A stretch of DNA of 64,000 bases from Geothrix rubra (GCF_030268065.1 NZ_BSDD01000003.1:124001-188000); one strand, 5' to 3'. Shown: positions 54,496-63,301, counted from the stretch's first letter. Notes: generated by a model from the sequence alone, not told the origin. Program-made: numbers and translations.

Positions 54496-56667
54496 TCACG
54501 CGTAGCCCATCCAGCGGCCCACGACCACGGCCATCCAGGCCAGGCCCCAGCCCAGGACGAGGCCGTAGGCGATGGAGAAGCCGGCCCAGCCCCAGCTGCC
54601 GGCCTCGCGCCGGATCATGGCCACGGTGCCGAGGCAGGGCGTGTAGATGAGGGTGAAGATCATGAAGGCGAGCGCCGTGAGGGGCGTGAGGCCGGACCGG
54701 TCGCGGAGGGAGACCTGCAGGGGGCTCAGCCGTTCGCCGGGCTTGGGCTCGTCGCTGGCCTGGTGGATGACGGCCATGGTGGAGACCACGATCTCCTTGG
54801 CCACGAACCCGGCGGTGAGGGCGATGACGTCCTTCCAGGCCTCCGGGCGCCGGTGGTCGGGGTCGAGGATCGGCTGGAGCAGCGGAGAGACCTTCTGGCC
54901 GATGCGGGCGGCGAGGCTGCTGTTCACGATGCGGCTCTCCCTGGCCAGCTCAAGGTCCCGGAGCCGGCTGTCCGTCTCGGCCTGGGGCAGCTGGAGGGCG
55001 ACGACCGCCTGCCGCTGCTGGAGGTACTGCTCGGTCCACTCCGCGTTGGCGATGCCCGGGTACCGGGACAGGAACCACACCAGCGTGGCCCCGGCGAAGA
55101 TGGTGGTGCCGGCGCGGGTGAGGAACACGGAGCCCTTCTCCCACATGTGCACCACGGTGCTCTTCAGCACCGGCAGGCGGTAGGGCGGGAGTTCCATCAC
55201 GAAGGGCGAGCTGGGCCCGCTGAATAGCGCGGACCTGAGGAGCCGGCCCATGAGCACCGCCAGACCCAGCCCCAGGAAGTGCATGGCCACGATGGCCATC
55301 GCGGCCTTGATTGGCGTGAAGAAGGTGCCGGCGATGACGATGTAGACCTGCAGGCGCGCGGAGCAGGACACGAGGGGCGTCACGAGGATGGTGATCAGGC
55401 GGTCCTGGCGGCTCTCGATGGTGCGGGCGGCCTGGATGGCCGGCACGTTGCAGCCGCTGCCCATGATGAGGGGGATGAAGCTCTTCCCGTGCAGCCCCAT
55501 GACGTGCATGAGGCGGTCCATGATGAAGGCCGCCCGGGCCATGTAGCCCGTGTCCTCCAGGAAGGCGATGCAGCCCATGAGGATCATGATCACGGGCACG
55601 AACACGATGACGGCGCTCACCCCGGGGATCACGCCATCCACCAGGAGGCTGGTGAGCTCCCCGGGCGGGAGGTGGTCGCCTGCGACGGCGGCCAGGGACT
55701 TGAACCCCTCGGCGATCCAGTCCTGGGGGATCTTCCCGAGGATGAAGGACACCGAGTAGATCAGCCCCAGGATGAGGATGAAGATCGGAATGCCCAGGTA
55801 GCGGTGCGTGAGGATCGCGTCGAGGCGGGCGGTGGGGGTCTTCCCCTCCGCCGCCGGCGTGGCGACCTCCTTCACCAGGCCATGGGCGAAACCGTAGCGG
55901 CGCTCGGCGACCAGGGTCGCGACATCCTCCTTCAGGTGCTGCTCGAGGAAGGCCTGGCTCTTCGACAGCTGCTGGCCGATGGCGGCGCGCGCGTGGCTGG
56001 TCGCCAGGGTGGCCTGGGCCGCGGGGCTGCCCTCCAGGAGCTGCAGGGCCAGCCAGCGGGGGGGCATGGCCGCGGCGAGGGCCTCGTCCCGCTGGATCTC
56101 CCCTTCCAGTTTCCTCAGCTCACCCTCGATGTCGTGCCCGTAGTCCACCGCGATGGACCGGCAGCGCTCCGTCTCGCCGCGGGCCAGGGAGGCCAGGAGC
56201 GTCTTCAACTCCTCGACACCCTCCTCGCGGTTGCCCACCGTGGCCACCACCGGGCCGCCGAGCAGGGTCTCCATGGCCTTCAGGTCCATGCGGATGCCGC
56301 GTCGCTCCGCATCGTCCACCATGTTCAGGACGAAGGCCATGGGCTTGCCCAGCTCCTTCAGCTGGGTGCTCAGGTAGAGGTTGCGCTCCAGGTTGGAGGC
56401 ATCCAGGACGTTCAGGACCAGATCCACCTCGCCCGAGGCCAGGGCCTGCGCCGCCACCCGCTCATCCTCGCTTCGGGTCGACAGGGAGTAGGTACCGGGC
56501 AGGTCCACCACTTCCAGCTGGAGGCCTTCATGCTCGAAGGTCCCGGTGCGGCGCTCCACCGTCACGCCGGGCCAGTTGCCCACGTGATGCCGCGCCCCGG
56601 TGAGGGCATTGAAGATGGTGGTCTTCCCGCAGTTGGGATTCCCCGCCAGGGCGATGACCATGGGCAT
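54496..56667 (-). CDS. feoB: Ferrous iron transporter FeoB
   Basis: A 723-aa inner-membrane Fe(II) transporter with an N-terminal G-protein domain: G1 'GNPNCGKT' at about 9-16, G3 'DLPGTYSL' and G4 'NMVD'. A helical spacer and the membrane core follow, with two Gate domains ('GCIAFLEDTGYMARAAF', 'SGCNVPAIQAARTI', 'VTPLVSCSARLQVY'), ending near 'ALVWFLSRYP' and the C-terminal hydrophobic part. ATG 56667 shares a base with the feoA stop (TGATG). Confidence 0.97.
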   Translation of the reverse strand: MPMVIALAGNPNCGKTTIFNALTGARHHVGNWPGVTVERRTGTFEHEGLQLEVVDLPGTYSLSTRSEDERVAAQALASGEVDLVLNVLDASNLERNLYLSTQLKELGKPMAFVLNMVDDAERRGIRMDLKAMETLLGGPVVATVGNREEGVEELKTLLASLARGETERCRSIAVDYGHDIEGELRKLEGEIQRDEALAAAMPPRWLALQLLEGSPAAQATLATSHARAAIGQQLSKSQAFLEQHLKEDVATLVAERRYGFAHGLVKEVATPAAEGKTPTARLDAILTHRYLGIPIFILILGLIYSVSFILGKIPQDWIAEGFKSLAAVAGDHLPPGELTSLLVDGVIPGVSAVIVFVPVIMILMGCIAFLEDTGYMARAAFIMDRLMHVMGLHGKSFIPLIMGSGCNVPAIQAARTIESRQDRLITILVTPLVSCSARLQVYIVIAGTFFTPIKAAMAIVAMHFLGLGLAVLMGRLLRSALFSGPSSPFVMELPPYRLPVLKSTVVHMWEKGSVFLTRAGTTIFAGATLVWFLSRYPGIANAEWTEQYLQQRQAVVALQLPQAETDSRLRDLELARESRIVNSSLAARIGQKVSPLLQPILDPDHRRPEAWKDVIALTAGFVAKEIVVSTMAVIHQASDEPKPGERLSPLQVSLRDRSGLTPLTALAFMIFTLIYTPCLGTVAMIRREAGSWGWAGFSIAYGLVLGWGLAWMAVVVGRWMGYA

Positions 56668-56912
56668 CAAGCCACCCGCTGGACGAGGATGCAGACGCTC
56701 TCCTCCCGCCGCAGGGACAGGTGGTAGCCCTTGATGACCAGTTCCATGGGATCGCCCAGGGGCGCCAGCTTCTCCACCCGCAGGCGGGCCCCGCGGATGA
56801 AGCCCATCTCCAGCAGCCGCTGGCGGATGGGGCCCTGCGCCTGCACCTGCACCACCTCCCCCTGGTCTCCCGGCTGGAGCAGGCTGAGGGGGATCGAAAG
56901 ATTTTGAGTCAT
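56667..56912 (-). CDS. feoA: Ferrous iron transport protein A
   Basis: An 81-aa SH3-like FeoA that interacts with FeoB. The typical pattern 'PLSLLQPGDQGEVVQVQ', 'RQRLLEMGFIRGARLRVEKLAPLGDPMELVIKGYHLSLRREE' fits the family. ATG 56912 is chosen because GGAG lies 8 nt upstream and the family N terminus starts there; the frame is open to 56966 but adds non-conserved sequence. It is the first gene of feoA-feoB-Cys-rich. A TTGTTG/TACACT promoter-like pair lies about 25-50 nt upstream. Confidence 0.93.
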   Translation of the reverse strand: MTQNLSIPLSLLQPGDQGEVVQVQAQGPIRQRLLEMGFIRGARLRVEKLAPLGDPMELVIKGYHLSLRREESVCILVQRVA

Positions 56913-56920
56913 AATCTCAA
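56904..56920. promoter_or_regulatory. Short dyad overlapping the feoA start
   Basis: TTGAG-N7-CTCAA (56904-56908 and 56916-56920) spans the feoA ATG. It is AT-rich against the GC-rich background and could be an operator or an RNA structure that controls initiation, but it does not match a Fur or DtxR box well. Confidence 0.25.
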
Positions 56921-56983
56921 CTCCGACATCCAGTGTAACCCACCACCAGAGTGCAACAAGGTCCAAGTCTAAGGAAGTGATCT

Positions 56984-57577
56984 GTGTCTAAACTGGACCC
57001 AATGCGCCCCTCCAGTTCCCTGACCCTGCCCAATGCACTGACCCTGCTCCGGATCCTGGCGATCCCCTTCTTCGCCATCGCCCTCTGGTATGGGCACCAC
57101 TGGCATGCCTTCATCATCTTCGCAGCGGCCGGCTTCACGGATCTGCTGGACGGGCTCATCGCCCGGGCCTTCGACCAGCGCTCGGACCTGGGGGCGGTCA
57201 TGGACCCCGCCGCGGACAAGCTGCTCATGACCACCGCCTTCATCCTCATGGCCTGGCGGACCCAGGGCATGACCGCGCCCATCCCCGTCTGGGTGGCCAT
57301 CCTGGCCATCTCCCGGGACCTGGTGATCTCCTTCTACGCCTTCGCCTCGGTGGAGCGCCTCAGCGAGAGCACCTTCCAGCCCAGCTTCCTGGGCAAGCTC
57401 AGCACCGCGGCCCAGCTGGTGGCGGTCTCCCTCGGCCTGCTCTTCAACGCCCTGGGCCCCCGGCCCTGGATGGCCCGCTTCCAGCCGGCCATGTACTACG
57501 TGGTGGCGGCGCTGGTGCTGGCCTCGGGCATCCACTACTTCCTGCGGGCCAGCCATCCAACGGCCCAGCGCACCTGA
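56984..57577 (+). CDS. pgsA: CDP-diacylglycerol-glycerol-3-phosphate 3-phosphatidyltransferase
   Basis: A 197-aa CDP-alcohol phosphatidyltransferase making phosphatidylglycerol phosphate in the inner membrane. The family motif DG-x2-AR-x8-G-x3-D-x3-D is complete in 'LLDGLIARAFDQRSDLGAVMD' and 'PAADK', and 'TLPNALTLLRILAIPFF' is typical of PgsA. About five membrane segments are present. GTG 56984 is preceded by AAGGAAGTGA. It is divergent from feoA. Membership of the PgsA branch rather than cardiolipin synthase is likely but inferred. Confidence 0.9.
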   Translation: MSKLDPMRPSSSLTLPNALTLLRILAIPFFAIALWYGHHWHAFIIFAAAGFTDLLDGLIARAFDQRSDLGAVMDPAADKLLMTTAFILMAWRTQGMTAPIPVWVAILAISRDLVISFYAFASVERLSESTFQPSFLGKLSTAAQLVAVSLGLLFNALGPRPWMARFQPAMYYVVAALVLASGIHYFLRASHPTAQRT

Positions 57578-57598
57578 ACCTACGGCCAGGCGGCATGC

Positions 57599-57853
57599 AT
57601 GAATCCGAGATTGGCCAGGTTCCTCGTGGCGCTCCTGGTCCTCGGCACCTTCGCCTGGGTCCTGGCCTCGGCCGTGGCACCCCGCCTTAGGCAGCAGCTG
57701 GCTCCGGAGCCCCCCTCGAACTTGAAACCCGTCTCGGCGCCCGGGCCCGCTTCCACCGGCGTCACCGGCGAAGTGTCCGATGCCACCCGGGAATCGCTGC
57801 AGAAGCACCTCGAACAGAGGAGGAAGAAGCAGGAGGCCGGGGCGAAACCCTGA
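57599..57853 (+). CDS. Small membrane-anchored hypothetical protein
   Basis: An 84-aa protein with one N-terminal membrane segment (about 7-27) and a polar Pro/Lys-rich tail of about 55 residues ending in a charged helix ('RESLQKHLEQRRKKQEAG'). No family is recognised. It follows pgsA by 21 bp and precedes the pseudouridine synthase gene by 42 bp. Confidence 0.65.
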   Translation: MNPRLARFLVALLVLGTFAWVLASAVAPRLRQQLAPEPPSNLKPVSAPGPASTGVTGEVSDATRESLQKHLEQRRKKQEAGAKP

Positions 57854-57895
57854 TAGCCTTGCTATTCCGCGTCGGGAGACGCCGAAGGAGCCACC

Positions 57896-58867
57896 ATGAG
57901 GAAGCCCGCCCCGAAAGGGCCCCAGCCTGCCCGGAAACCCTCGAAGCCGTCGCCGGCCAGGTCCGCAGGCCCTGCGCCCCGCGCCGCCAGGCCCGCCCCG
58001 GCCAGGGCTGCCGCCCGGCCGGCCCGGCCTGAGACCGCTGGCGCGAATTCCGGCCAGGGAAGGGCCGGCGGGGCGCGCCCCGGCGCGAAGCCCCGCCCGG
58101 AGTCGGCCCGTCCGAAGGCGACGCCCCCGCCCCGCGGCCCACGCCCGAACGGGGCCCCTGGCCAGGAGCGCCTCCAGAAGCTCCTCGCCGCGGCCGGCAT
58201 CGCCAGCCGCCGGGCCTGCGAGGCCATCATCCTCGACGGGCGAGTGCAGGTGAACGGGAAGACGGTCTCCGAACTGGGCGCCAAGGCCGACCCCCGCCGG
58301 GACGAGATCACCGTGGACCTGGTCCCCATCCACCGGGAGGCACCGGTCTACATCCTGATGAACAAGCCCAAGGGCTATGTCACCACGGTGAAGGACGACC
58401 AGGGCCGCCCCACGGTCATGGCCCTCCTGAAGGACGTCCCGGGGCGCCTCTACCCGGTGGGCCGCCTCGACTTCAATTCCGAAGGCCTCCTGCTCATGAC
58501 CAACGACGGCGCCCTGGCCCAGGTGCTCATGGGCCCCGAGCACGAGATCCCCAAGGTCTACCTGGTGAAGGTGCACCGGACGCCCAAGCCCGAACTGCTG
58601 AAGGAGTTCCAGGAGGGTTTCCGCCTCAGCGGGCGCCGCCTGAAGCCCTGCCACATCGAGATCGCCGAGAAGGGGGACAACCCCTGGCTGAAGGTCACCC
58701 TCACCGAGGGCAAGAACCAGCAGATCCGCCGCATGTTCGCCGCCGTGGGCCACCCCGTGAGCAAGCTGCGCCGCGTGCAGTTCGGCCCCCTGGCCGACCC
58801 CCTCCTGAAGCCCGGCGCCTGGCGCTTCCTCAACCCGCAGGAGATCGCGGCCATCAAGAGCCTATAG
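57896..58867 (+). CDS. rluB: Pseudouridine synthase, RluB/RsuA type
   Basis: A 323-aa protein with a long disordered, Pro/Ala/Lys/Arg-rich N-terminal extension (about 1-88). An S4 RNA-binding domain (about 90-140: 'ERLQKLLAAAGIASRRACEAII') is followed by the catalytic domain with Asp192 in 'VGRLDFNSEGLLLMTND' and 'TEGKNQQIRRMF'. It isomerises uridine in 23S rRNA, or 16S if RsuA-like; RluB is favoured. The last 6 bases overlap the convergent SDR gene. Confidence 0.92.
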   Translation: MRKPAPKGPQPARKPSKPSPARSAGPAPRAARPAPARAAARPARPETAGANSGQGRAGGARPGAKPRPESARPKATPPPRGPRPNGAPGQERLQKLLAAAGIASRRACEAIILDGRVQVNGKTVSELGAKADPRRDEITVDLVPIHREAPVYILMNKPKGYVTTVKDDQGRPTVMALLKDVPGRLYPVGRLDFNSEGLLLMTNDGALAQVLMGPEHEIPKVYLVKVHRTPKPELLKEFQEGFRLSGRRLKPCHIEIAEKGDNPWLKVTLTEGKNQQIRRMFAAVGHPVSKLRRVQFGPLADPLLKPGAWRFLNPQEIAAIKSL

Positions 58868-59653
58868 CAGCGAGGAGACGATCCCCCCGTCCACCGCGAG
58901 GGTGGAGCCGGTGATGTAGGCCGCGCCGGGACTCGCCAGGAACGCCACGGCCTCGCCGAATTCCCGCGGGTCGCCGTACCGTCCGGCCGGGATCCGGGTG
59001 GCCTGCTCCGCCTGCACCTCCTCCAGGGTCCGCCCGCTGCCCTTGGCGGCCTCGCCGTCGAGGAACCGCACGCGGTCCGTGAGGATGCGGCCCGGGGCGA
59101 CGCAGTTCACCGTGATGCCGTCCCGGGCCACCTGCCCGGCCAGGGTCTTGGCCATGGCCGTCACCGCCGCGCGGAGCGAGTTCGAAAGCACCAGCGCAGG
59201 GATGGGCTGCTTCACCGCGCTGGAGGTCACGAAGAGGATCCGGCCCCAGCCCTGGGCCTGCATGCCCGGCACCACGCCCCGGGCGAGGCGGACGGCGGGC
59301 ATCAGCAGGCTGTCGAAGGCCCCCTGCCAGGCGGCGTCATCGAAGCCCATGAAGGGCCCGGGCGGCGGGCCGCCGGTGTTCGACACCAGCACATCGACGC
59401 GCCCGTGGGTGGAGAGGGCCGCCTCGAGCACCGCCCGGATGTCCTGGGCCCGGCCGAGGTCCGCGACCAGCGGGAGCACCTGCCGCCCCGTGGCTCGGCG
59501 GATCTCCTCCGCGGCGCGCACCACGGAGGCCTGGTCCCGGCTGCAGATCACCAGGTCGCAGCCCGCCGCCGCCAGGGCCTCCGCCGAGGCCCGTCCGAGC
59601 CCGCGGCTCGCCGCGGTCACCAGCGCCACCCGTCCCTCCAGGGTCCCGACCAT
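58862..59653 (-). CDS. Short-chain dehydrogenase/reductase lacking the usual Tyr-Lys pair
   Basis: A 263-aa SDR with the cofactor motif 'VTAASRGLGRASAEAL', 'VSNTGGPPPG' and 'INCVAPG'-like 'VNCVAPGRILTDRV', ending 'STLAVDGG'. Where classical SDRs have YxxxK, this one reads 'VLSNSLRAAVTAM', so both Tyr and Lys are missing (Ser and Arg align). It belongs to a distinct subgroup with 'NTGGPPPG' often labelled 3-oxoacyl-ACP reductase. Its activity is uncertain. The 3' end overlaps rluB by 6 bp. Confidence 0.88.
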   Translation of the reverse strand: MVGTLEGRVALVTAASRGLGRASAEALAAAGCDLVICSRDQASVVRAAEEIRRATGRQVLPLVADLGRAQDIRAVLEAALSTHGRVDVLVSNTGGPPPGPFMGFDDAAWQGAFDSLLMPAVRLARGVVPGMQAQGWGRILFVTSSAVKQPIPALVLSNSLRAAVTAMAKTLAGQVARDGITVNCVAPGRILTDRVRFLDGEAAKGSGRTLEEVQAEQATRIPAGRYGDPREFGEAVAFLASPGAAYITGSTLAVDGGIVSSLL

Positions 59654-59728
59654 GCCGCACCTCCTCGTGAATCCGGTCTTCCATCATGCATGGGGCGAAT
59701 CCGACCCCAGGGTCCCCTCCCGGCGGGC

Positions 59729-60172
59729 TCAGGAAAGATGCAGGCTCCTCGCCGCGAGGAGCACTTCCCGCAGGAAGAACACCAGGGCGGCGACGAAGGC
59801 GGCCATGGCCAGGATGAACAGGGAAGCCACCGGCAGGGCCACGTTGGCCTTCACCACGGCCCCGAGGAACACCGCCGCGATGCTGACGCACACCAGCAGG
59901 GCCGCGGTGGTGCCCGACGAGAGGGCCAGGTTCACGAGCCTGCGCCGCCGGCCCAGGATGCGCATCTCGGCCTGCACGGCCTCGGTGCGGCCGCCCAGGG
60001 GGGCCCCCGGCCGCTCGGTCAGGGCCCGGGCCCGGTCCACGATGCGCGCCAGCCGCGTGGACAGCACCCCGAGGATGGTGCCGATGGAGGTCAGCAGGAA
60101 GACCGGCGCCACCGACAGCTGGATGACGTGCGAGATGTCGGAGATGGTCTGGTCGGAGACAGGCGAGGGCAT
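59729..60172 (-). CDS. DUF2721 membrane protein
   Basis: A 147-aa protein with three membrane segments (about 15-38, 80-103 and 111-135) and a cytoplasmic charged loop ('LARIVDRARALTE', 'EMRILGRRRRLVN'), the usual DUF2721 layout. No function is known for the family. It stands alone between the SDR and ribA on the same strand. Confidence 0.88.
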   Translation of the reverse strand: MPSPVSDQTISDISHVIQLSVAPVFLLTSIGTILGVLSTRLARIVDRARALTERPGAPLGGRTEAVQAEMRILGRRRRLVNLALSSGTTAALLVCVSIAAVFLGAVVKANVALPVASLFILAMAAFVAALVFFLREVLLAARSLHLS

Positions 60173-60236
60173 GGCTCTACCGGTACCAGCGGTCAGCCCC
60201 CGGCGGCCAGCGAAAACATCCTGGGCCGGCTGCTCC

Positions 60237-60896
60237 CTACAGCGCCTCTTCCTCGAAATCCAGCATGTGGCCGCTCTTCCGGGCCTTGGTCTTGAGGTAG
60301 CGCAGGTTGTAGGGATTGGCGGCCAGCTGGTGGCGCTCCCGCTCCACCTCGATGCCCGCGGATTCCAGGGCGCCGATCTTGCGGGGGTTGTTGGTGAGCA
60401 GCTTCACGTGCTTGATCCCGAAGAACTTCAGCATCTCCACGGCGCAATCGTAGGTCCTCAGGTCGTCGGGGAAACCCAGGGAGTGGTTGGCTTCCACGGT
60501 GTCGAGCCCCTGCTCCTGCAGGGCGTAGGCCTTCAGCTTGTTCAGGAGGCCGATGCCCCGGCCCTCCTGGCGGAGGTAGAGCACCATGCCCCCGTGCTCG
60601 GCGATGTGGCGCAGGCCCTCCTCCAGCTGCTGGCGACAGTCGCACTTGAGGCTGCCCAGGACATCCCCGGTCCAGCACTCGGAGTGGATGCGCACCGGAA
60701 TGCGGCGGCGGGCGTCGATCTCCCCGCTCACGATGGCCAGGTGCTCCTTCCCCGTGGCGTGCTCCAGGAAGCCGTAGACCGTGAACTTCCCGAAGATGGA
60801 CGGGACGTTGGCCTTGGCGATGAAGGGCACCTTCTCCGCCTGGAGCTTGCAGAACAGCTCGAGCTTCGGGGCGCTGCTGGGTTCTTTGGGAGCCAT
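60237..60896 (-). CDS. ribA: GTP cyclohydrolase II
   Basis: A 219-aa RibA that opens GTP to the pyrimidine precursor of riboflavin. The zinc ligands Cys74, Cys85 and Cys87 are in 'SECWTGDVLGSLKCDC'; 'YLRQEGRGIGLLNKLKAYALQ' and 'KLLTNNPRKIGAL' carry the catalytic and GTP-binding residues. It is not fused to RibB. ATG 60896 is chosen over very long upstream frames. No other rib gene and no FMN riboswitch was seen nearby. Confidence 0.96.
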   Translation of the reverse strand: MAPKEPSSAPKLELFCKLQAEKVPFIAKANVPSIFGKFTVYGFLEHATGKEHLAIVSGEIDARRRIPVRIHSECWTGDVLGSLKCDCRQQLEEGLRHIAEHGGMVLYLRQEGRGIGLLNKLKAYALQEQGLDTVEANHSLGFPDDLRTYDCAVEMLKFFGIKHVKLLTNNPRKIGALESAGIEVERERHQLAANPYNLRYLKTKARKSGHMLDFEEEAL

Positions 60897-61000
60897 GGGG
60901 ATCCAGGGGAAAGGGCCGCGTCCATGAGATGCCGGTCGGCCTACGAATGAGTCTGGGATCGCGACGGTGCGGACGCAACCAATTGCGTCTTGGTAATTAT

Positions 61001-61993
61001 CTAGACAATATCCTTTGCCATCTGGGCGAGCACCGCCGCTTCCACCTCGGCGATGAAGTCCGGCAGCGGCACGGCGGCCTTGGCACCGGAAGCCAGACGG
61101 TGCCCGCCGCCCCCGAATCGGCGGCAGACCGCGTTCACGTCGACCCGCTCCCGGGAGCGGAGGCTCACCTTGGCGCGGCCGTCGGCGGCTTCGGAAAACA
61201 GGGCCGCCACCTCCACGCCCTTCAGCCTGCGGGGCTCCTCCACCAGCTCGTCCAGGTCCTCGTGGGTGGCGCCGCAGGCGGCCAGGTCGGCCTTGGTGAC
61301 CGCCACGTAGGCGAAGCGCCCGCCATCGCGGAGCTGCAGGCCCTCCAGGGCCCGCCCGAAGAGCTTCAGCTTGGCCGGCGTGGCGGTCTGGTAGAGGGCG
61401 TTGTAGGTGCGGGAGGGGTGGATGCCCTGCCCCACCAGGTCCGCGGCGATGCGGTGGATCTTGGGGGTGGTGTTCGAGTGCCGAAAGTTGCCGGTGTCGC
61501 TCACGATCCCCGCGTACAGGGCCTGGGCCATGACATCCGGCAGGGGGCCCGCGATGCGCGGGCGGACCAGATCGTAGACCAGTTCCGCGCTGGCGCTGGC
61601 GTCGGGGTTCGTGAACTCGGCGTCGAAGCCCTTCGGCGCGTCCTTGAGGTGGTGGTCCAGGCAGGCCCGCATGGCCTGGGTGGTTTCGAAGGCGGCAGAC
61701 AGCGGCCCCATGCGGTGGGGCTCGGAGGCGTCGATGAGCAGCCAGGCGTCCGGCCAGGCGGCGAGGTCCCGGTGGACGCCCGGATCGTAGGCTTCGATCC
61801 ACCCTTCCTGATCCAGGAATCGGAGGTTCTCCGGAAGCGCCGGGGTGACCACGATGCGGGCCGTCCGGCCCGCGGCCTTCAGGTGGGCCGCCAGGGCCAC
61901 CGCCGCGCCCACCCCATCCCCATCGGGATTCTCGTGGGTGGTGAGAAGGAGCCTGGTGTGGCGATCCAGGAAGGCGGCGAAACGGTCCAGCAT
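61001..61993 (-). CDS. nrnA: DHH-family phosphoesterase (NrnA-like nanoRNase/pAp phosphatase)
   Basis: A 330-aa DHH/DHHA1 protein: 'LLLTTHENPDGDGVGAAVAL' (motif I), 'LLIDASEPHRMG', 'CLDHHLKDA' (DHH motif), 'AGIVSDTGNFRHSNTTPKIH' and the C-terminal 'CRRFGGGGHRLASG' of DHHA1. NrnA enzymes degrade very short RNAs and pAp (or c-di-NMP breakdown products) with Mn2+. It lies downstream of add, separated by the 67-bp tandem repeat. Confidence 0.93.
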   Translation of the reverse strand: MLDRFAAFLDRHTRLLLTTHENPDGDGVGAAVALAAHLKAAGRTARIVVTPALPENLRFLDQEGWIEAYDPGVHRDLAAWPDAWLLIDASEPHRMGPLSAAFETTQAMRACLDHHLKDAPKGFDAEFTNPDASASAELVYDLVRPRIAGPLPDVMAQALYAGIVSDTGNFRHSNTTPKIHRIAADLVGQGIHPSRTYNALYQTATPAKLKLFGRALEGLQLRDGGRFAYVAVTKADLAACGATHEDLDELVEEPRRLKGVEVAALFSEAADGRAKVSLRSRERVDVNAVCRRFGGGGHRLASGAKAAVPLPDFIAEVEAAVLAQMAKDIV

Positions 61994-62021
61994 GAATCCT
62001 GACCTCGACAGTCAGGATATC

Positions 62022-62166
62022 AGAGGTGTTCCTTCCTCTCGGCATCGGCTTCGCCGATGCGCGAGACCGCGCCGACCCACCGGATCCTAGAGGTGCTCCT
62101 CCCTCTCGGCATCGGCTTCGCCGGTGCGGGAGACCGCGCCGACCCACCGGGTTCTAGAGGTGCTCC
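62022..62166. repeat. 67-bp tandem repeat (2.2 copies) at the 3' end of add
   Basis: Two complete units, 62022-62088 and 62089-62155, differ at 6 of 67 positions. A third begins at 62156 (AGAGGTGCTCC) and is the end of the add coding sequence, so each unit copies the last codons of add plus about 55 bp beyond. Each unit contains the hairpin GCATCGGC-TTC-GCCGATGC (perfect in the first, one G-T wobble in the second). The repeat lies between add and nrnA and could be a processing, termination or mRNA-stability element. Confidence 0.85.
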
Positions 62167-63221
62167 TTTTTGCTCTCGAGGCTGCCCGGCTTGAAGGCCT
62201 TCAGCTCGTGCACCACCTCGGCCAGGAGGGCGCGCTTGAGGGCGTAGGGCAGGAAGGCGCTCTTGAAGCCCATGATGATGACTTCCTTGATCTCCTCGAG
62301 GCCGAAACCCAGTTCCTCGTGGATGACCTGGAACTCGCGGCTCACGGTGGTGTTCGTGACCATGCGGTTGTCGGTGTTCACCGTGACCCGGAGGCCCAGG
62401 TCGTAGAAGAGGCGGATGGGGTGGTCCGCCATCTTCTTCACGGCCTTGGTCTGCACGTTGCTGGACGGGCAGCACTCCAGGGGGATGCGGTGGTCGTTCA
62501 CGTAGTTGAGCAGGTCGCCGTCCTCGATGAGCCGCACCCCGTGGCCGATGCGGTGGGCGCCGCAGAGGTGGATGGCCTGGTGGATGCTCTCGGGCCCGTA
62601 GGCCTCGCCGGCATGGAGGGTGCAGTTGATGTTGTTCTGCAGCACCCGGCCGAAGGCGTCCTTGTGCCGCTTGGCCGGGAAGTTCTCCTCCGCTCCTGCC
62701 AGGTCGAAGCCCACCACGCCCTTGTTCTTGAAGGCCACGGTGAGGTCCGCCAGGCGCAGCGAGATGTCCGGCGAGATGTGGCGCATGCCGCATAGGATCA
62801 CCCCGGTCTTGATGGGGTACTGCTTCTCCGCAAGGGCCAGGCCCTCCAGCACCGCCTGCACGATGGCATGGAGGGTGAGCCCCTTCTGCTGGTGGAGGAT
62901 GGGGCTGTAGCGCACCTCCATGTAGCGGACGTTCTCCTTCGCCGCGTCCTCCGCCAGTTCGAAGGCCGTGCGGACGAGGCTCTCGTAGGTCTGCATCACC
63001 GAGAGGGTGACGTCGAAGGCCCGGAGGTACTCGACCAGCGACTTGCAGTCCTCGCCCACCTCCACGAAGGGGCGCAGGCTGTCCACGGTGTCCGCGGGCA
63101 GCTTCACCTTCTGCTGCTCGGCCAGGTCGAGGATGGTGGGGATGCGGAGGCTGCCGTCCAGGTGGACGTGCAGGTCCGTCTTCGGAAGGCGCTGAAGGTC
63201 CTGGAGTGTAAGTTTCGGCAT
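62154..63221 (-). CDS. add: Adenosine deaminase
   Basis: A 355-aa adenosine deaminase that converts adenosine to inosine. The zinc ligands are in 'DLHVHLDGSLR' (His18, His20). 'CTLHAGEAYGPESI' holds the next His and the catalytic Glu, 'HRIGHGVRLIED' the catalytic His region and 'VTVNTDNRM' the metal Asp. The C terminus ends 'SLESKKEHL'; its last bases are repeated downstream in the 67-bp units. It probably feeds purine salvage. Confidence 0.93.
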   Translation of the reverse strand: MPKLTLQDLQRLPKTDLHVHLDGSLRIPTILDLAEQQKVKLPADTVDSLRPFVEVGEDCKSLVEYLRAFDVTLSVMQTYESLVRTAFELAEDAAKENVRYMEVRYSPILHQQKGLTLHAIVQAVLEGLALAEKQYPIKTGVILCGMRHISPDISLRLADLTVAFKNKGVVGFDLAGAEENFPAKRHKDAFGRVLQNNINCTLHAGEAYGPESIHQAIHLCGAHRIGHGVRLIEDGDLLNYVNDHRIPLECCPSSNVQTKAVKKMADHPIRLFYDLGLRVTVNTDNRMVTNTTVSREFQVIHEELGFGLEEIKEVIIMGFKSAFLPYALKRALLAEVVHELKAFKPGSLESKKEHL

Positions 63222-63301
63222 GGCCTAGCCTAACGCCATGCGCGCCGGTGGTCAGCTGTCCGCCTGGCGATCCCACCGGCGCGCAGCGCGGAATTCCCGG
63301 A

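Noticed and set aside
60897-61000. FMN riboswitch upstream of ribA
   Set aside because: The gap is only about 100 bases and lacks the conserved RFN-element boxes.
61001-62147. Upstream extension of the ribA frame through nrnA to 62147
   Set aside because: The conserved GTP cyclohydrolase II sequence begins at ATG 60896; the extension is an alternative frame of nrnA.
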